Shown here: positions 25,674 to 34,966 of the stretch, piece after piece
Position numbering within the stretch: the first letter of the stretch is position 1
Layout of the letters: every line of letters begins with the position of its first letter
NCBI RefSeq assembly: GCF_037948395.1
Contig: NZ_CP149940.1
Span: 1,860,001 to 1,924,000, forward strand
Reading direction: 5' to 3'
Source of the DNA: Serratia nevei
GTDB lineage: Bacteria > Pseudomonadota > Gammaproteobacteria > Enterobacterales > Enterobacteriaceae
DNA length: 64,000 nt
Position numbers and translations under genes: made by a program
Notes under the pieces: model-generated
The model's input: the letters and a program-made list of their open reading frames with translations, nothing else
The model's database searches: none
What the model was told of the DNA's origin: nothing

Positions 25674-27239
25674 TCATTCTTCTTCATCGCCGATAAAATT
25701 GGCCTGGGGTAAACAGGTATAGGCGCCCCAGTAGTAAACCGCCAGCGCAATCACCGCCATGGTAAGGGTGTCCCACGGGTGGGCAATGGCTCCGATGCCG
25801 CCGAAGCTGCTGAGGTAGGAGAGTGCGATCACCAGCGCATAGAAGACGATCAGCCACAGCGAGGACCAAATTTGCTGCCGGAGGCTAACGGCGTGGGTCG
25901 GCACCTGATTTTTGAACAGGATGTAGATGAAGAACATCAGGATCTGCAAACCGAGCAGCCAGGAGACGGTATCCCAGCCGGACCAGAAGACGATCAACGC
26001 CGAAATGATAAACGACAACGGGCCGAGCACGCAGAAAGCGCGCACCCGGAACGGACGCGGCATATCGGGCGCATTGCGCCGCAGCCCGGCGGCGGTGACC
26101 GGGGCGATGGCGTAGCTCAGTACCAGCGCGGCGGACACCACGCCGATCAGCTTTTCCCACGACGGGAACGGCAGCGTCCAGAATACCGAGAGAGCGAAGG
26201 TCAGCCACAGCGCCGGGCGGGGAATGCCGGACTCGCCATCTACCCGGGTGAACAGTTTGAAGAAGGTGCCGGCGCGCGCCCAACCGTAGATCACGCGAGG
26301 CGTGGCGTTCATATAGATGTTGCCGGTGCCGCTCGGTGAAACGATCGCGTCGCTGACCACCAGAAATGCCAGCCATCCCATGCCCAGCGTGATGGCGATA
26401 TCGCGGAACGGCAGGGAGAACTGTTGGCTGATACCGGCCCAGCCGCCGCTCAGCATCTCGCTGGGGATACTGCCGAGAAACGCTATCTGCAGCAGCACAT
26501 AGATGATGGTGGACAGCACCACCGACAGGATCAGCGCGATGGGAATGGTGCGCTGCGGCCTTTGCACCTCGCTGGCGACCGAAATGATCGGCGTCAGGCC
26601 TAGGTAGGCGAAGATGATGCCGCCGGCGGAAATGGCGGCCTCAACCCCGGCGGAACCGAAGGGAGCAAAGCCCTGGCTGTGCAGGTTTTCCGGTTTGAAA
26701 AAGCTGAACAACACCACGATCACCAGCAGCGGCACCAGAAATTTCAGCACGCTGATCAGGTTATTGGATTTGGCGAAGGTTTTGACGCTGTAGTAGTTGA
26801 GCGCGAAGAAAAAGCACAGCAGCGCCAGCTGCACCAGCCAGCCGATCGGCGTAGGGTCGCCGGAACCCGGCTGGCTGAGGAACGGGAACCAAGCGGCGGC
26901 GTATTGCCGGGCGGCGACGACTTCGATGGCGATCAGGCTGGAGAAGGCGATCAGCGTGATAAACCCCAGCAGATAACCCATCAGCTCGCCGTGCGAGAAC
27001 ACCGGATAGCGAATGATGCCGCCGGCGCGCGGCAGGGCGGCGCCCAGTTCGCAGTAGACGATACCGAGCAGCAGCACCGCCAGGCCGCCGATCAGCCAGG
27101 AATAGATGCCGGCCGGGCCGGCGATGGAGGAGACATGGCTGGCGGCGAACAGCCAACCGGAGCCGAAGATGGCGCCCAGACCGATGAACGTCAGATCGGT
27201 GAGCGTAAGCTGCTTCTTGAATTTGCCTTGGGTTGTCAT
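25674..27239 (-). CDS. APC-family amino acid permease, probable hydroxyproline/proline uptake
   Basis: A 521-residue permease with about 12-14 helices. It opens LTLTDLTFIGLGAIFGSGWLFAAS, with the G-A/G-x-G-x-G motif of helix 1 of the APC family, and AAISAGGIIFAYLGLTPIISVA matches helix 6. The sequence is of the AspT/YhdG-like amino acid transporter type. Its place between the aldehyde dehydrogenase and the reductase points to uptake of trans-4-hydroxy-L-proline (inference). AAGGG is placed 7 bases before ATG 27239. Confidence 0.88.
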   Translation of the reverse strand: MTTQGKFKKQLTLTDLTFIGLGAIFGSGWLFAASHVSSIAGPAGIYSWLIGGLAVLLLGIVYCELGAALPRAGGIIRYPVFSHGELMGYLLGFITLIAFSSLIAIEVVAARQYAAAWFPFLSQPGSGDPTPIGWLVQLALLCFFFALNYYSVKTFAKSNNLISVLKFLVPLLVIVVLFSFFKPENLHSQGFAPFGSAGVEAAISAGGIIFAYLGLTPIISVASEVQRPQRTIPIALILSVVLSTIIYVLLQIAFLGSIPSEMLSGGWAGISQQFSLPFRDIAITLGMGWLAFLVVSDAIVSPSGTGNIYMNATPRVIYGWARAGTFFKLFTRVDGESGIPRPALWLTFALSVFWTLPFPSWEKLIGVVSAALVLSYAIAPVTAAGLRRNAPDMPRPFRVRAFCVLGPLSFIISALIVFWSGWDTVSWLLGLQILMFFIYILFKNQVPTHAVSLRQQIWSSLWLIVFYALVIALSYLSSFGGIGAIAHPWDTLTMAVIALAVYYWGAYTCLPQANFIGDEEE

Positions 27240-27283
27240 GGTATTACCCTTTTGTTATTGAGTGGCAGGCAGATGCGGCCGGG

Positions 27284-28900
27284 CTAATTTTTGGCAGGTG
27301 AAACCAGGGGATCTCGGGTGAATACGCCGTTCACCAGCCGCAGCAGGTTGAGCGGGTTGGCGTCCTGCAGCGGTGGCGGCAACAGCGCCGCTGGCGTGTT
27401 TTGTAAACAGACCGGCCGCAGGAAACGTTCGATGGCCAACGTGCCTACCGAGGTGCCGCGTGCGTCGCTGGTCGCCGGATAGGGGCCGCCGTGCACCATG
27501 GCGTCGCACACTTCTACCCCGGTCGGATACCCGTTAAACAGCACCCGGCCGGCTTTGCGCGCCAACAGCGTCGTCAGCCCGGCGGCCATATCGAGATCGC
27601 CGTCATCCGCCAGCAGCGTGGCGGTCAACTGACCTTGCAATGCCGCCAGCGCCGCGTACAGCTGTGCTTCGCTATCTACAGCGACCAGGATGCTGGCCGG
27701 GCCGAAGACCTCCTGTTGCAGCAGCGGATCGGCCTGCAGCAGCAGCGCCTCCTCCGCTTGATACAGCTGGGCCGTCGCCCGATGAGGGGGCGTTTCGCTG
27801 CGGCCCGCCAGACGGCGCATACCCGGGTGCGCATCGAGGGCCGCCAGGCCGTGACGGTAGTGCTCCAGCGTGCCGGTATTCAGCATCGGTTGCGGCTCGG
27901 CGGCGTTGGCCAAGGCGCTCATCGTTTCGGCCAGCCGATCGAAGGCGGCGCCACGCAGCGCGACGATCACGCCGGGCTTGGTGCAGAACTGACCGCAACC
28001 TAGCGTAAAGGAAGAGACCAGTTCCTGCGCGATGTGCTGCCCGCGCCGCGCCAGCGCCTGTGGCAGGATCACGACCGGATTGATGCTCGACATTTCGGCG
28101 AAGACCGGGATGGGTTGAGGGCGTTGCGTCGCCAGATCGAAGAGCGCTCGACCGCCTTGCAGTGAGCCGGTGAATCCCACGGCCTGAATCGCCGGATGTT
28201 GTACCAGGTCGGCTCCCACGCGGTTGCCGAAGATCATGTTGAAGACGCCGGCAGGCATCCCCGTGCGTTTCCGGGCGCGCTCGATCGCCTGAGCGGTCAG
28301 CTCGGCGGTGATCATATGGCCGCTGTGCGCCTTGAACACGACCGGGCAGCCGGCGGCGAGCGCGGCGGCGGTATCGCCACCCGCGGTGGAGAACGCCAGC
28401 GGGAAGTTGCTGGCGCCGAATACCGCCACCGGGCCGAGCGCCGTGCGGTATTGACGTAGATCGGGGCGCGGCAGGGGGGAGCGCTGCGGCAGCGCACAGT
28501 CGATGCGCACGCCCTCGACGTCGCCGCGCCGCAGCAGCGTAGCGAACAGCCGCATCTGGCCGCTGGTTCTGGCGCGTTCGCCGCTCAACCGCGCCGGCGG
28601 CAAGGCGGTTTCCTGCATGGCGAAGGCGAAGAAATCCTCATCCAACGCGTCTAACTCCTCGGCAATGGCGTCGAGAAAGTTCGCGCGTTGTTCCGCGCTG
28701 AGCTGCGAATAGGGTGCAAAGGCCGCGGCGGCAGCTTCTGCGGCGGCGGCGGTTTCTGCCGCCGTGGCCTGGTGGAAGCGGTAGCCGGTCGGCTCACCGT
28801 CGTCGGCGCGCAGGCTGAGCAGCGTCGCTTCTCCTGTGGCGCAGCGCTGGCCGCCGATAAATTGTTGGCCGCTGATGGCGGCATAGCGATCGTTGGGCAT
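27284..28900 (-). CDS. 2-oxoglutarate semialdehyde (2,5-dioxovalerate) dehydrogenase
   Basis: A 538-residue aldehyde dehydrogenase that oxidises 2-oxoglutarate semialdehyde to 2-oxoglutarate, the last step of hydroxyproline breakdown. The catalytic Cys lies in TLGCGQFCTKPGVIV, the general-base Glu in VFAEMSSINPVVI, and the cofactor loop in GFTGSLQGGRALFDLA. The C-terminal PTGVEVCDAMVHGGPYPATSD is typical of the KGSADH III / AraE-type subfamily. It was chosen among ALDHs by sequence style and by the neighbouring deaminase gene, 55 bases upstream. GGGGGG precedes ATG 28900. Confidence 0.92.
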   Translation of the reverse strand: MPNDRYAAISGQQFIGGQRCATGEATLLSLRADDGEPTGYRFHQATAAETAAAAEAAAAAFAPYSQLSAEQRANFLDAIAEELDALDEDFFAFAMQETALPPARLSGERARTSGQMRLFATLLRRGDVEGVRIDCALPQRSPLPRPDLRQYRTALGPVAVFGASNFPLAFSTAGGDTAAALAAGCPVVFKAHSGHMITAELTAQAIERARKRTGMPAGVFNMIFGNRVGADLVQHPAIQAVGFTGSLQGGRALFDLATQRPQPIPVFAEMSSINPVVILPQALARRGQHIAQELVSSFTLGCGQFCTKPGVIVALRGAAFDRLAETMSALANAAEPQPMLNTGTLEHYRHGLAALDAHPGMRRLAGRSETPPHRATAQLYQAEEALLLQADPLLQQEVFGPASILVAVDSEAQLYAALAALQGQLTATLLADDGDLDMAAGLTTLLARKAGRVLFNGYPTGVEVCDAMVHGGPYPATSDARGTSVGTLAIERFLRPVCLQNTPAALLPPPLQDANPLNLLRLVNGVFTRDPLVSPAKN

Positions 28901-28955
28901 CGGTTCCCCCCGGTAGAGAAAGCATGACGCCCGGCATGGCCGGGCGATGAAGGCG

Positions 28956-29876
28956 TTACAGGCCGACGTTCGGCAGCGCAGGGCGAGTGGCCAGCGCTTT
29001 ATCGATCACGGCGTTGATCTCGGTGAGCGTCTCGCCCTGCAGCGGCAGGCGCGGCGGACGAGTGACGGCGCTGCCGCGGCCGACCCGCTGTTCGCAGAGT
29101 TTGATGCACTGCACCAGATCGGGGCGGGCATCGAGGTGCAGCAGTGGCATAAACCAGCTGTACAGCGCCAAGGCTTCCTCATAGCGTTTTTCCTTCGCCA
29201 GCCGGAACAGCGTTTCTCCTTCGCGCGGGAAGGCATTGGACATGCCGGAGATCCAACCTTGCGCACCAACGGCGAGGCTTTCCAGCACCACATCGTCCAA
29301 CCCGGCAAACAGCACGAAGCGATCGCCGACTTCGTTGCGCAGATCGATAAAGCGGCGGGTGTCGCCCGAAGAGTCTTTGAAGCACACGATATTTTCGCAG
29401 TCGACCAGCGAGGTCAGGATGTCGGGCGTGACGTCATTTTTGTAAATGGGAGGATTGTTGTAGACCATGATCGGCAGATCGGTCGCGCCGGCGACGCTGC
29501 GGAAGTGCGCGGCAGTTTCGTGCGGCTTGGCGGAGTAGACCAGCGCCGGCATCACCATAATCCCGTCGACGCCGGCCTTTTGCGCTTCACGCGCCATGTT
29601 CTGCGCGAAGGCGGTGGTGAACTCGGCGATGCCGGCGATCACCGGAACTTTACCGTCGGCGGCGTCTCTTGCCACTTCGATCACCGCCAGCTTCTCTTGC
29701 ACCGTCATCGAGGTGTTTTCACCGACGGTGCCGCACACCACCAGGCCGGAGACGCCGTCGCGCACCAGGTTTTTAATCACCGTATGAGTGGCATCGAGGT
29801 CCAGAGAGAAATCGTTGCGGAACTGGGTCGTCACCGCCGGGAATACGCCGCTCCAGCTTATGGCTTTATGGCTCAT
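28956..29876 (-). CDS. delta1-pyrroline-4-hydroxy-2-carboxylate deaminase (DapA/NAL family)
   Basis: A 306-residue TIM-barrel lyase of the dihydrodipicolinate synthase family. The Schiff-base Lys is in NIVCFKDSSGDTRRF near residue 167, the Tyr of the family in LPIMVYNNPPIYK near residue 140, and the substrate loop in GTVGENTSMT near residue 50. In hydroxyproline clusters this enzyme (LhpC) deaminates the pyrroline ring to 2-oxoglutarate semialdehyde. AGGA is 8 bases before ATG 29876. It is the first gene of the four-gene minus-strand arm, so a promoter in 29877-30085 is likely. Confidence 0.92.
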   Translation of the reverse strand: MSHKAISWSGVFPAVTTQFRNDFSLDLDATHTVIKNLVRDGVSGLVVCGTVGENTSMTVQEKLAVIEVARDAADGKVPVIAGIAEFTTAFAQNMAREAQKAGVDGIMVMPALVYSAKPHETAAHFRSVAGATDLPIMVYNNPPIYKNDVTPDILTSLVDCENIVCFKDSSGDTRRFIDLRNEVGDRFVLFAGLDDVVLESLAVGAQGWISGMSNAFPREGETLFRLAKEKRYEEALALYSWFMPLLHLDARPDLVQCIKLCEQRVGRGSAVTRPPRLPLQGETLTEINAVIDKALATRPALPNVGL

Positions 29877-30085
29877 CGTGTTTGTCCTGTCGTCCGAAAG
29901 TGTTAATGAAAAGTGAATCTTTGGTAAGGCTCACCGACAGATTGACCGGTATTGCGCGGGGAGGCTTGACGCTTTTCGCCGATTGCCGCGACGAAATTGG
30001 CACAATGGCGCCGAATAGCGGGCGTGAAAAAACCGGGCGCTGGTGCACCGTGAAAAGAGGGGGGTTAACCAGATAAATCAGCGCA

Positions 30086-30940
30086 TTAAGCGGAAAGCGT
30101 CAGGCGGAAATCGCGCGGCGTAGAGCCGGTCATCGCTTTGAATTGACGGCTGAAGGCGCTGTGATCGGTGTAGCCGCACAGCAGCGCGATGTCGGTGATC
30201 GGCAGATCGCCGGCCAGCAGTTCCGTGGCCTTTTCTAACCGCACTTTGTGGATCATCTGGCGCGGGGTGAGGTGGAAGATACGTTTGCAGTAGCGTTCGA
30301 TCTGCGCCACCGACAAGCCGGTCAGCGCCGTCAGCTCCTCAAGCGCGATCGGCCGTGCGTAGTGGCGGCGGATGTGCACGTCGATCGCCGCCAGCCGTTG
30401 GTAGGCCGGGTGATGGGCCCTGGCCTCCTGCAGATCGTGAGAAATACCCGCCATACCGATGATTTTTCCCTGCGCGTCGTACAACGCCAGCTTTTGCGTC
30501 AGGCACCAGCCGGTTTCGCGGCCGTTGTACAGGTGCATTTCCAGCTGATCCTGGATCAGCACGCCGTGGCGCAATACCCGCAGATCCTGCTCGGTGTAGC
30601 CGGATCCGAGCTGGGCGGGAAAAACGTCGGCGGAGGTCTTGCCCAGCAACGGCGTGACGGTTTTGAAACCGCAGCGCCTGGCCAGCGTCAGGTTGGCCAG
30701 CAGGTAGCGGGCCTGGGCGTCTTTGATAAAGAACACCACGTTAGGGATCGCGTTCAGCAGCGGCGCGATCAGCGCCAGCGTATTCAGCAGATCGCGCAGG
30801 TTGTTCGGGCGCTGCTGCGCCAGGCCGTCGCACAGGCGCGACAGATGTTCAACGGCGAAAACGTCCTCTTGCTCCGGCAGCCCCACGAGCGAAGGCGGAG
30901 AGAGAGAAACCGGAGGCTGATAGTCTGAAGTGAATCGCAT
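30086..30940 (-). CDS. PAS-AraC family regulator of the hydroxyproline cluster
   Basis: A 284-residue regulator. The N-terminal half has a PAS-like sensor (NVVFFIKDAQARYLLANLTLARRCG ... GRETGWCLTQKLALYDAQGKIIGMAGISHD). The C-terminal half has an AraC double HTH (IALEELTALTGLSVAQIERYC, then LPITDIALLCGYTDHSAFSRQFKAMTG). I start at ATG 30940, preceded by AAGGGA; a longer frame to 31003 is unsupported. It sits between the two arms of the catabolic cluster and is its probable activator. The ligand, perhaps a pathway intermediate, is not known from sequence. Confidence 0.9.
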   Translation of the reverse strand: MRFTSDYQPPVSLSPPSLVGLPEQEDVFAVEHLSRLCDGLAQQRPNNLRDLLNTLALIAPLLNAIPNVVFFIKDAQARYLLANLTLARRCGFKTVTPLLGKTSADVFPAQLGSGYTEQDLRVLRHGVLIQDQLEMHLYNGRETGWCLTQKLALYDAQGKIIGMAGISHDLQEARAHHPAYQRLAAIDVHIRRHYARPIALEELTALTGLSVAQIERYCKRIFHLTPRQMIHKVRLEKATELLAGDLPITDIALLCGYTDHSAFSRQFKAMTGSTPRDFRLTLSA

Positions 30941-31329
30941 AGCTGTCCCTTTTCGGTCGTTAGCCGGAAAAACAGGCGGCTCGGGTTGATGTCTTCGCAT
31001 CAATATTAACTTTTCTTTAACGAATCAAGCGCTATTTCCGGCCGCCTGCCAAATATGCGGATTGCCGCATACTTTTGCCGCGCGGTGCGTGGCGGTTGCT
31101 TGAAAACTGCGGCGCTTCTCGCCACGGGGAGGTTTAGCATGAAATTAAGGCTATGATAAATAAGTTATTGTTATGGCTTTCGTTAAGGGCGCGCCCGTGA
31201 CGCGTCAGGCCTGACTTTTGTCACTGTGCTGATTTCTTCATTTGCCGCGCCGAAACGCATCAAGCCGTAATGGCCACATTCGTTCAGGCTAACGCCATTG
31301 GTAACATCTCATTAACCCAGGAGACGCCG
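30941..31329. promoter_or_regulatory. Divergent control region of the hydroxyproline cluster with three inverted repeats
   Basis: A 390-base non-coding region between the AraC-type regulator and the epimerase gene. It holds three perfect inverted repeats: TTGATG-N6-CATCAA (30986-31003), TATGCGG-ATTG-CCGCATA (31054-31071) and the palindrome GTCAGGCCTGAC (31204-31215). Any of them could be an operator for the PAS-AraC regulator or a global factor; none is proven. I see no open reading frame of interest. Confidence 0.55.
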
Positions 31330-32277
31330 ATGGCACTTTCTGCGCATATCACCGCTTTGCGGGCGATCGATTCTCATACCGGCGGAGAGCCGACCCGCCT
31401 GATCGTGGAAGGCTTTCCCGATCTTGGCGAGGGCAGCATGGCGGAACGGCGGGCGCGTTTCGCGCAACATTATGACGATTGGCGCTGTGCGGTGATGCTC
31501 GAGCCGCGCGGTAACGACGTGTTGGTGGGGGCGTTGCTGTGCCGCCCCTGTTCGCCACAGGCCACCGCCGGCGTGATCTTCTTTAACAACAGCGGCTACC
31601 TGGGCATGTGCGGGCACGGCACCATCGGGCTGATCGCTTCGCTGGCGCACCTGGGGCGCATCCACGCCGGGCGTCACCTGATAGAGACCCCGGTCGGCCC
31701 GGTAAACGCCACGCTGCACGAGGACGGCAGCGTCACGGTGGAGAACGTGGCGGCTTATCGTTACCGCCGCCAGGTGCGGCTTGAGGTGGCGGGTTACGGG
31801 CCGGTGACGGGTGACATCGCCTGGGGCGGCAACTGGTTCTTCCTGATCGGCGAGTCGCCGTTGCCCATCGATAAACAAAATCTGGAGGCGTTGACCGCGT
31901 TCACCTGGGCGGTGCGGCAGACGTTGGAGCAGGCGGGTATCTGCGGTGAAGACGGCGGAGCGATAGACCATATCGAACTGTTCGGTGACGATCCGCAGGC
32001 CGACAGCCGCAGCTTCGTGCTGTGCCCCGGAAAAGCCTACGATCGCTCCCCATGCGGCACCGGCACCAGTGCCAAACTGGCGTGTCTGGCGGCAGACGGC
32101 AAGCTGCCGCCGGACACGCAGTGGCGGCAGGCCAGCGTGATCGGCAGCGAATTTCAGGCCTACTATCGCAGGAATGGCGATCGCATTACCCCCTTTATTC
32201 GTGGGCAGGCCTATGTGTGCGCCGATAGCCAACTGCTGCTCGACGAACGCGATCCCTTTGTCTGGGGAATACGCTGA
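31330..32277 (+). CDS. 4-hydroxyproline 2-epimerase (proline racemase family)
   Basis: A 315-residue member of the proline racemase superfamily. Both catalytic cysteines are present, GMCGHGTIG near residue 92 and [12 protein letters not shown] near residue 240. Dehydratase relatives replace the first by Ser/Thr. The second-Cys context and the cluster point to conversion of trans-4-hydroxy-L-proline to cis-4-hydroxy-D-proline (LhpA), the first step. I chose ATG 31330 because AGGAG is 6 bases upstream; the frame to 31270 is unsupported. Its stop overlaps the next start by one base (TGATG). Confidence 0.93.
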   Translation: MALSAHITALRAIDSHTGGEPTRLIVEGFPDLGEGSMAERRARFAQHYDDWRCAVMLEPRGNDVLVGALLCRPCSPQATAGVIFFNNSGYLGMCGHGTIGLIASLAHLGRIHAGRHLIETPVGPVNATLHEDGSVTVENVAAYRYRRQVRLEVAGYGPVTGDIAWGGNWFFLIGESPLPIDKQNLEALTAFTWAVRQTLEQAGICGEDGGAIDHIELFGDDPQADSRSFVLCPGKAYDRSPCGTGTSAKLACLAADGKLPPDTQWRQASVIGSEFQAYYRRNGDRITPFIRGQAYVCADSQLLLDERDPFVWGIR

Positions 32278-33401
32278 TGGGCGTCGGCCGGAAAGCCGAT
32301 GTCATCGTGATCGGCGCCGGCATCATCGGTGCCGCCTGCGCCTGGTGGCTGGCGCGGGAAGGGTATCGCGTCTCGGTGGTGGACGATCGCCGCGCCGGCG
32401 CTACGGCCGCCGGCATGGGGCATCTGGTGTGCATGGACGACAACCCGGCCGAGCTGGCGTTGAGCGCTTATTCGCTGCGGTTATGGCGTGAAGTGACGGG
32501 GCGCATGCCGCAAGCGTGTGCCTGGCGCGGCTGCGGAACGCTATGGCTGGCGGATAAAGCGGATGAAATGGCCATCGCCGAGCAAAAGCGGGCGCGGCTG
32601 GCGGAGCAGGGCGTAGCCGCGGAACTGCTGACGGCGGAGCAGATCGCCGCCATGGAGCCGATGCTGCGGCACGGCCTGGCCGGTGGGCTGCGGGTGCCGG
32701 GCGACGGCATTCTGTATGCGCCGCTCGCGGCTCGCTGGCTGTTGGCCGACGGTGGCGCGGCGATCGATGTGGTGCATGGCGAAGCAGCAGCGCTGGAAGA
32801 GGGGGCTGTGCGGCTGGCGGACGGCAGGCGCCTGGCTGCGCCGACGGTGGTCCTGGCCTGCGGCCTTAGGGCCAATAGCCTATTGCCGCAGACTTTGCTG
32901 CACGCCAAGAAGGGCCATCTGGCGATCACCGATCGCTATCCGCCGCGGGTGCAGCATCAGTTGGTGGAGTTGGGATACGGTGCCAGCGCGCATGCCAGCG
33001 GCGGCACATCGGTGGCATTCAATGTGCAGGCACGGCCCACCGGGCAATGGCTGATCGGTTCTTCCCGCCAGTTCGATGCCGTCGATTCGGCGTTGGACAT
33101 GCCAGTGCTGGCGGCGATGCTCACGCGTGCGCAGCATTTCTTGCCCGCGCTGGCGCAGATGAACATCATTCGCTGCTGGACCGGGCTGCGCGCCGCCTCT
33201 GTCGACGGGCTGCCGCTGCTGGGCGTGCATCCGCGGCATTCCTGGCTGTGGCTGGCGTTGGGGCACGAGGGATTGGGCGTCACGACTGCCCTCGGCAGCG
33301 CCGCGCTGATTACTGCTCAGATCGGCCGGCAAACGCCGGAGATTGACGATACCCCGTATTTGGCGGCGCGGGCGTTTGCTGCCGAGGAGCTGCCGGTATG
33401 A
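32277..33401 (+). CDS. D-hydroxyproline dehydrogenase, DadA-like FAD subunit
   Basis: A 374-residue FAD-dependent D-amino-acid oxidoreductase. The Rossmann motif VIVIGAGIIGAACAWWLA lies at residues 9-26, and the C-terminal GLRAASVDGLPLLGVHPRH ... LALGHEGLGVTTALGSA closes the FAD site. It oxidises cis-4-hydroxy-D-proline to the pyrroline. It is translationally coupled on both sides (one-base overlap with the epimerase, ATGA overlap with the ferredoxin-like subunit), so the three following proteins should form one complex, as in HcnABC-type enzymes. Confidence 0.9.
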   Translation: MGVGRKADVIVIGAGIIGAACAWWLAREGYRVSVVDDRRAGATAAGMGHLVCMDDNPAELALSAYSLRLWREVTGRMPQACAWRGCGTLWLADKADEMAIAEQKRARLAEQGVAAELLTAEQIAAMEPMLRHGLAGGLRVPGDGILYAPLAARWLLADGGAAIDVVHGEAAALEEGAVRLADGRRLAAPTVVLACGLRANSLLPQTLLHAKKGHLAITDRYPPRVQHQLVELGYGASAHASGGTSVAFNVQARPTGQWLIGSSRQFDAVDSALDMPVLAAMLTRAQHFLPALAQMNIIRCWTGLRAASVDGLPLLGVHPRHSWLWLALGHEGLGVTTALGSAALITAQIGRQTPEIDDTPYLAARAFAAEELPV

Positions 33402-33658
33402 ATGAAGGACAAAACACGCTTACGTTGAGCATCGATGGCGATCCCTGCCGGGTGCCGGTTGGCATTAGCGTTGCTGCGGCACTCAGCCTGTGTGGCGACG
33501 ATCGTTGTCGGTTGTCTATTTCTCACCAACCGCGCGCCCCCTTTTGCGGCATGGGCGTTTGCCAGGAGTGCCGGGTGACCATTAATGGTCTGCGTCGTCT
33601 GGCGTGCCAGACGCTGTGCCAAGCCGGTATGCGCATTGAGAGGAGCGATGATGAGTAA
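33398..33658 (+). CDS. D-hydroxyproline dehydrogenase, small [2Fe-2S] subunit
   Basis: An 86-residue ferredoxin-like protein. The cluster ligands are in FCGMGVCQEC, with a fourth Cys in LRRLACQTL, the plant-type Cx4Cx2C...C spacing shortened as in HcnA and sarcosine-oxidase-like small subunits. It passes electrons between the two FAD subunits that flank it. Start ATG 33398 overlaps the upstream stop (ATGA), and its end overlaps the next gene by 8 bases. Confidence 0.9.
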   Translation: MNEGQNTLTLSIDGDPCRVPVGISVAAALSLCGDDRCRLSISHQPRAPFCGMGVCQECRVTINGLRRLACQTLCQAGMRIERSDDE

Positions 33659-34919
33659 CTTCGACTGTGAGGTGCTGATCGTCGGTGCCGGGCCGGCCGG
33701 CATGGCGGCGGCGCTGGCCGCAGCGGAAAGTGGTGGCCAGGTGCGAATGATTGATGATAATCCGCATCCCGGCGGGCAAATCTGGCGCGATGGGCCGCAG
33801 GTGGCTTTGCCTGAAACGGCGAACCGCTATCGGCAGGCGGTGGCGACGATGGAAAATATTGCGCTGCAGTCCGGCTGCAAGCTGGTGGCGCAGTGTGGCG
33901 CTAACCGATTGGCCTATGAAGATGCCGAAGGCTGCGGCGTGATTCGCTATCAGAAGCTGATTTTATGCAATGGCGCGCGTGAACTGTTGTTGCCGTTTCC
34001 CGGCTGGACGCTGCCGGGGGTGACCGGCGCCGGTGGTCTACAGGCGCAAATCAAGCAGGGGCTGGCGATCCGTGGTGAGCGAGTGGCGATCGCCGGCAGT
34101 GGTCCGCTGTTGCTGGCGGTGGCGAACAGCGTGAAACAGGCCGGCGGCGAGGTAGTGCTGGTGGCGGAACAGGCGCCGCTTTGGCGGTTGGCGGCGTTCG
34201 CCGGCGGGCTGTGGCGCTGGCCGGCCAAACTGCGTCAGGCGTTTTCCCTGATGCCGCGTCGTTACCTTGCCGGCAGCCGGGTACTGGCGGCGTTGGGGCA
34301 GGAACGTTTAACCTCGGTGCACGTCAATAACGGCGGGCGGGAGAGAACGATCGCCTGCGACAGGTTGGCCTGCGGTTTTGGCCTGGTGGCGAATATTGAG
34401 TTGGCGATGCTGCTGGGGTGTCGGATAGAACACGACGCCGTAGCGGTGGATCATTGGCAGCAAACCAGCCTGGCGCATATTTTTGCTGCCGGGGAGTGTA
34501 CCGGCATCGGCGGCAGTGAATTGGCACTCACTGAAGGCGCTATCGCCGGTTATGCTGCCACTGGGCAGCGGGAAAAGGCAGAGCGCCTGGCGGCGCAGCG
34601 GCGGCAGTGGCGACGTTTCGCCACGGCGGTGGCAAGCACCTTTGCACTTGATGAGCGCTTGAATTCGTTGGCCAAACCGCAAACGATACTGTGTCGCTGC
34701 GAAGACGTCACGCTGGAACAGGTGAGCCATCAGCCAGATTGGAACACGGCCAAGCTGAGCAGCCGTTGTGGCATGGGGGCTTGCCAGGGCAAAGTCTGTG
34801 CGACGGCGGCGAGGCAGCTTTTGGGCTGGCCTTTACCGCCACCGCGTGTGCCTTTAACGCCGGTCAGAGCGGAAACGCTGGTTGCTCTGGGAGGGCATTG
34901 CAGCGACGATGCCAATTGA
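33651..34919 (+). CDS. D-hydroxyproline dehydrogenase, large FAD/NAD(P)-type subunit with BFD-like domain
   Basis: A 422-residue flavoprotein. VLIVGAGPAGMAAALAAAESGG at the N terminus binds FAD, RVAIAGSGPLLLAVANSVKQ in the middle is a second dinucleotide fold, and IFAAGECTGIGGSELAL completes the FAD site. The C-terminal about 60 residues hold a BFD-like [2Fe-2S] motif (CRCEDVT ... CGMGACQGKVC). This is the layout of HcnB and of the LhpF/OoxA-type subunits. I place the start at ATG 33651, with AGGAG 5 bases upstream; ATG 33648 is equally in frame. It closes the plus-strand arm. Confidence 0.9.
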   Translation: MSNFDCEVLIVGAGPAGMAAALAAAESGGQVRMIDDNPHPGGQIWRDGPQVALPETANRYRQAVATMENIALQSGCKLVAQCGANRLAYEDAEGCGVIRYQKLILCNGARELLLPFPGWTLPGVTGAGGLQAQIKQGLAIRGERVAIAGSGPLLLAVANSVKQAGGEVVLVAEQAPLWRLAAFAGGLWRWPAKLRQAFSLMPRRYLAGSRVLAALGQERLTSVHVNNGGRERTIACDRLACGFGLVANIELAMLLGCRIEHDAVAVDHWQQTSLAHIFAAGECTGIGGSELALTEGAIAGYAATGQREKAERLAAQRRQWRRFATAVASTFALDERLNSLAKPQTILCRCEDVTLEQVSHQPDWNTAKLSSRCGMGACQGKVCATAARQLLGWPLPPPRVPLTPVRAETLVALGGHCSDDAN

Positions 34920-34966
34920 TGGCGCATCGCTGCGGTGACGTTTCAGTCCAATCCTACGTTGCTGCA

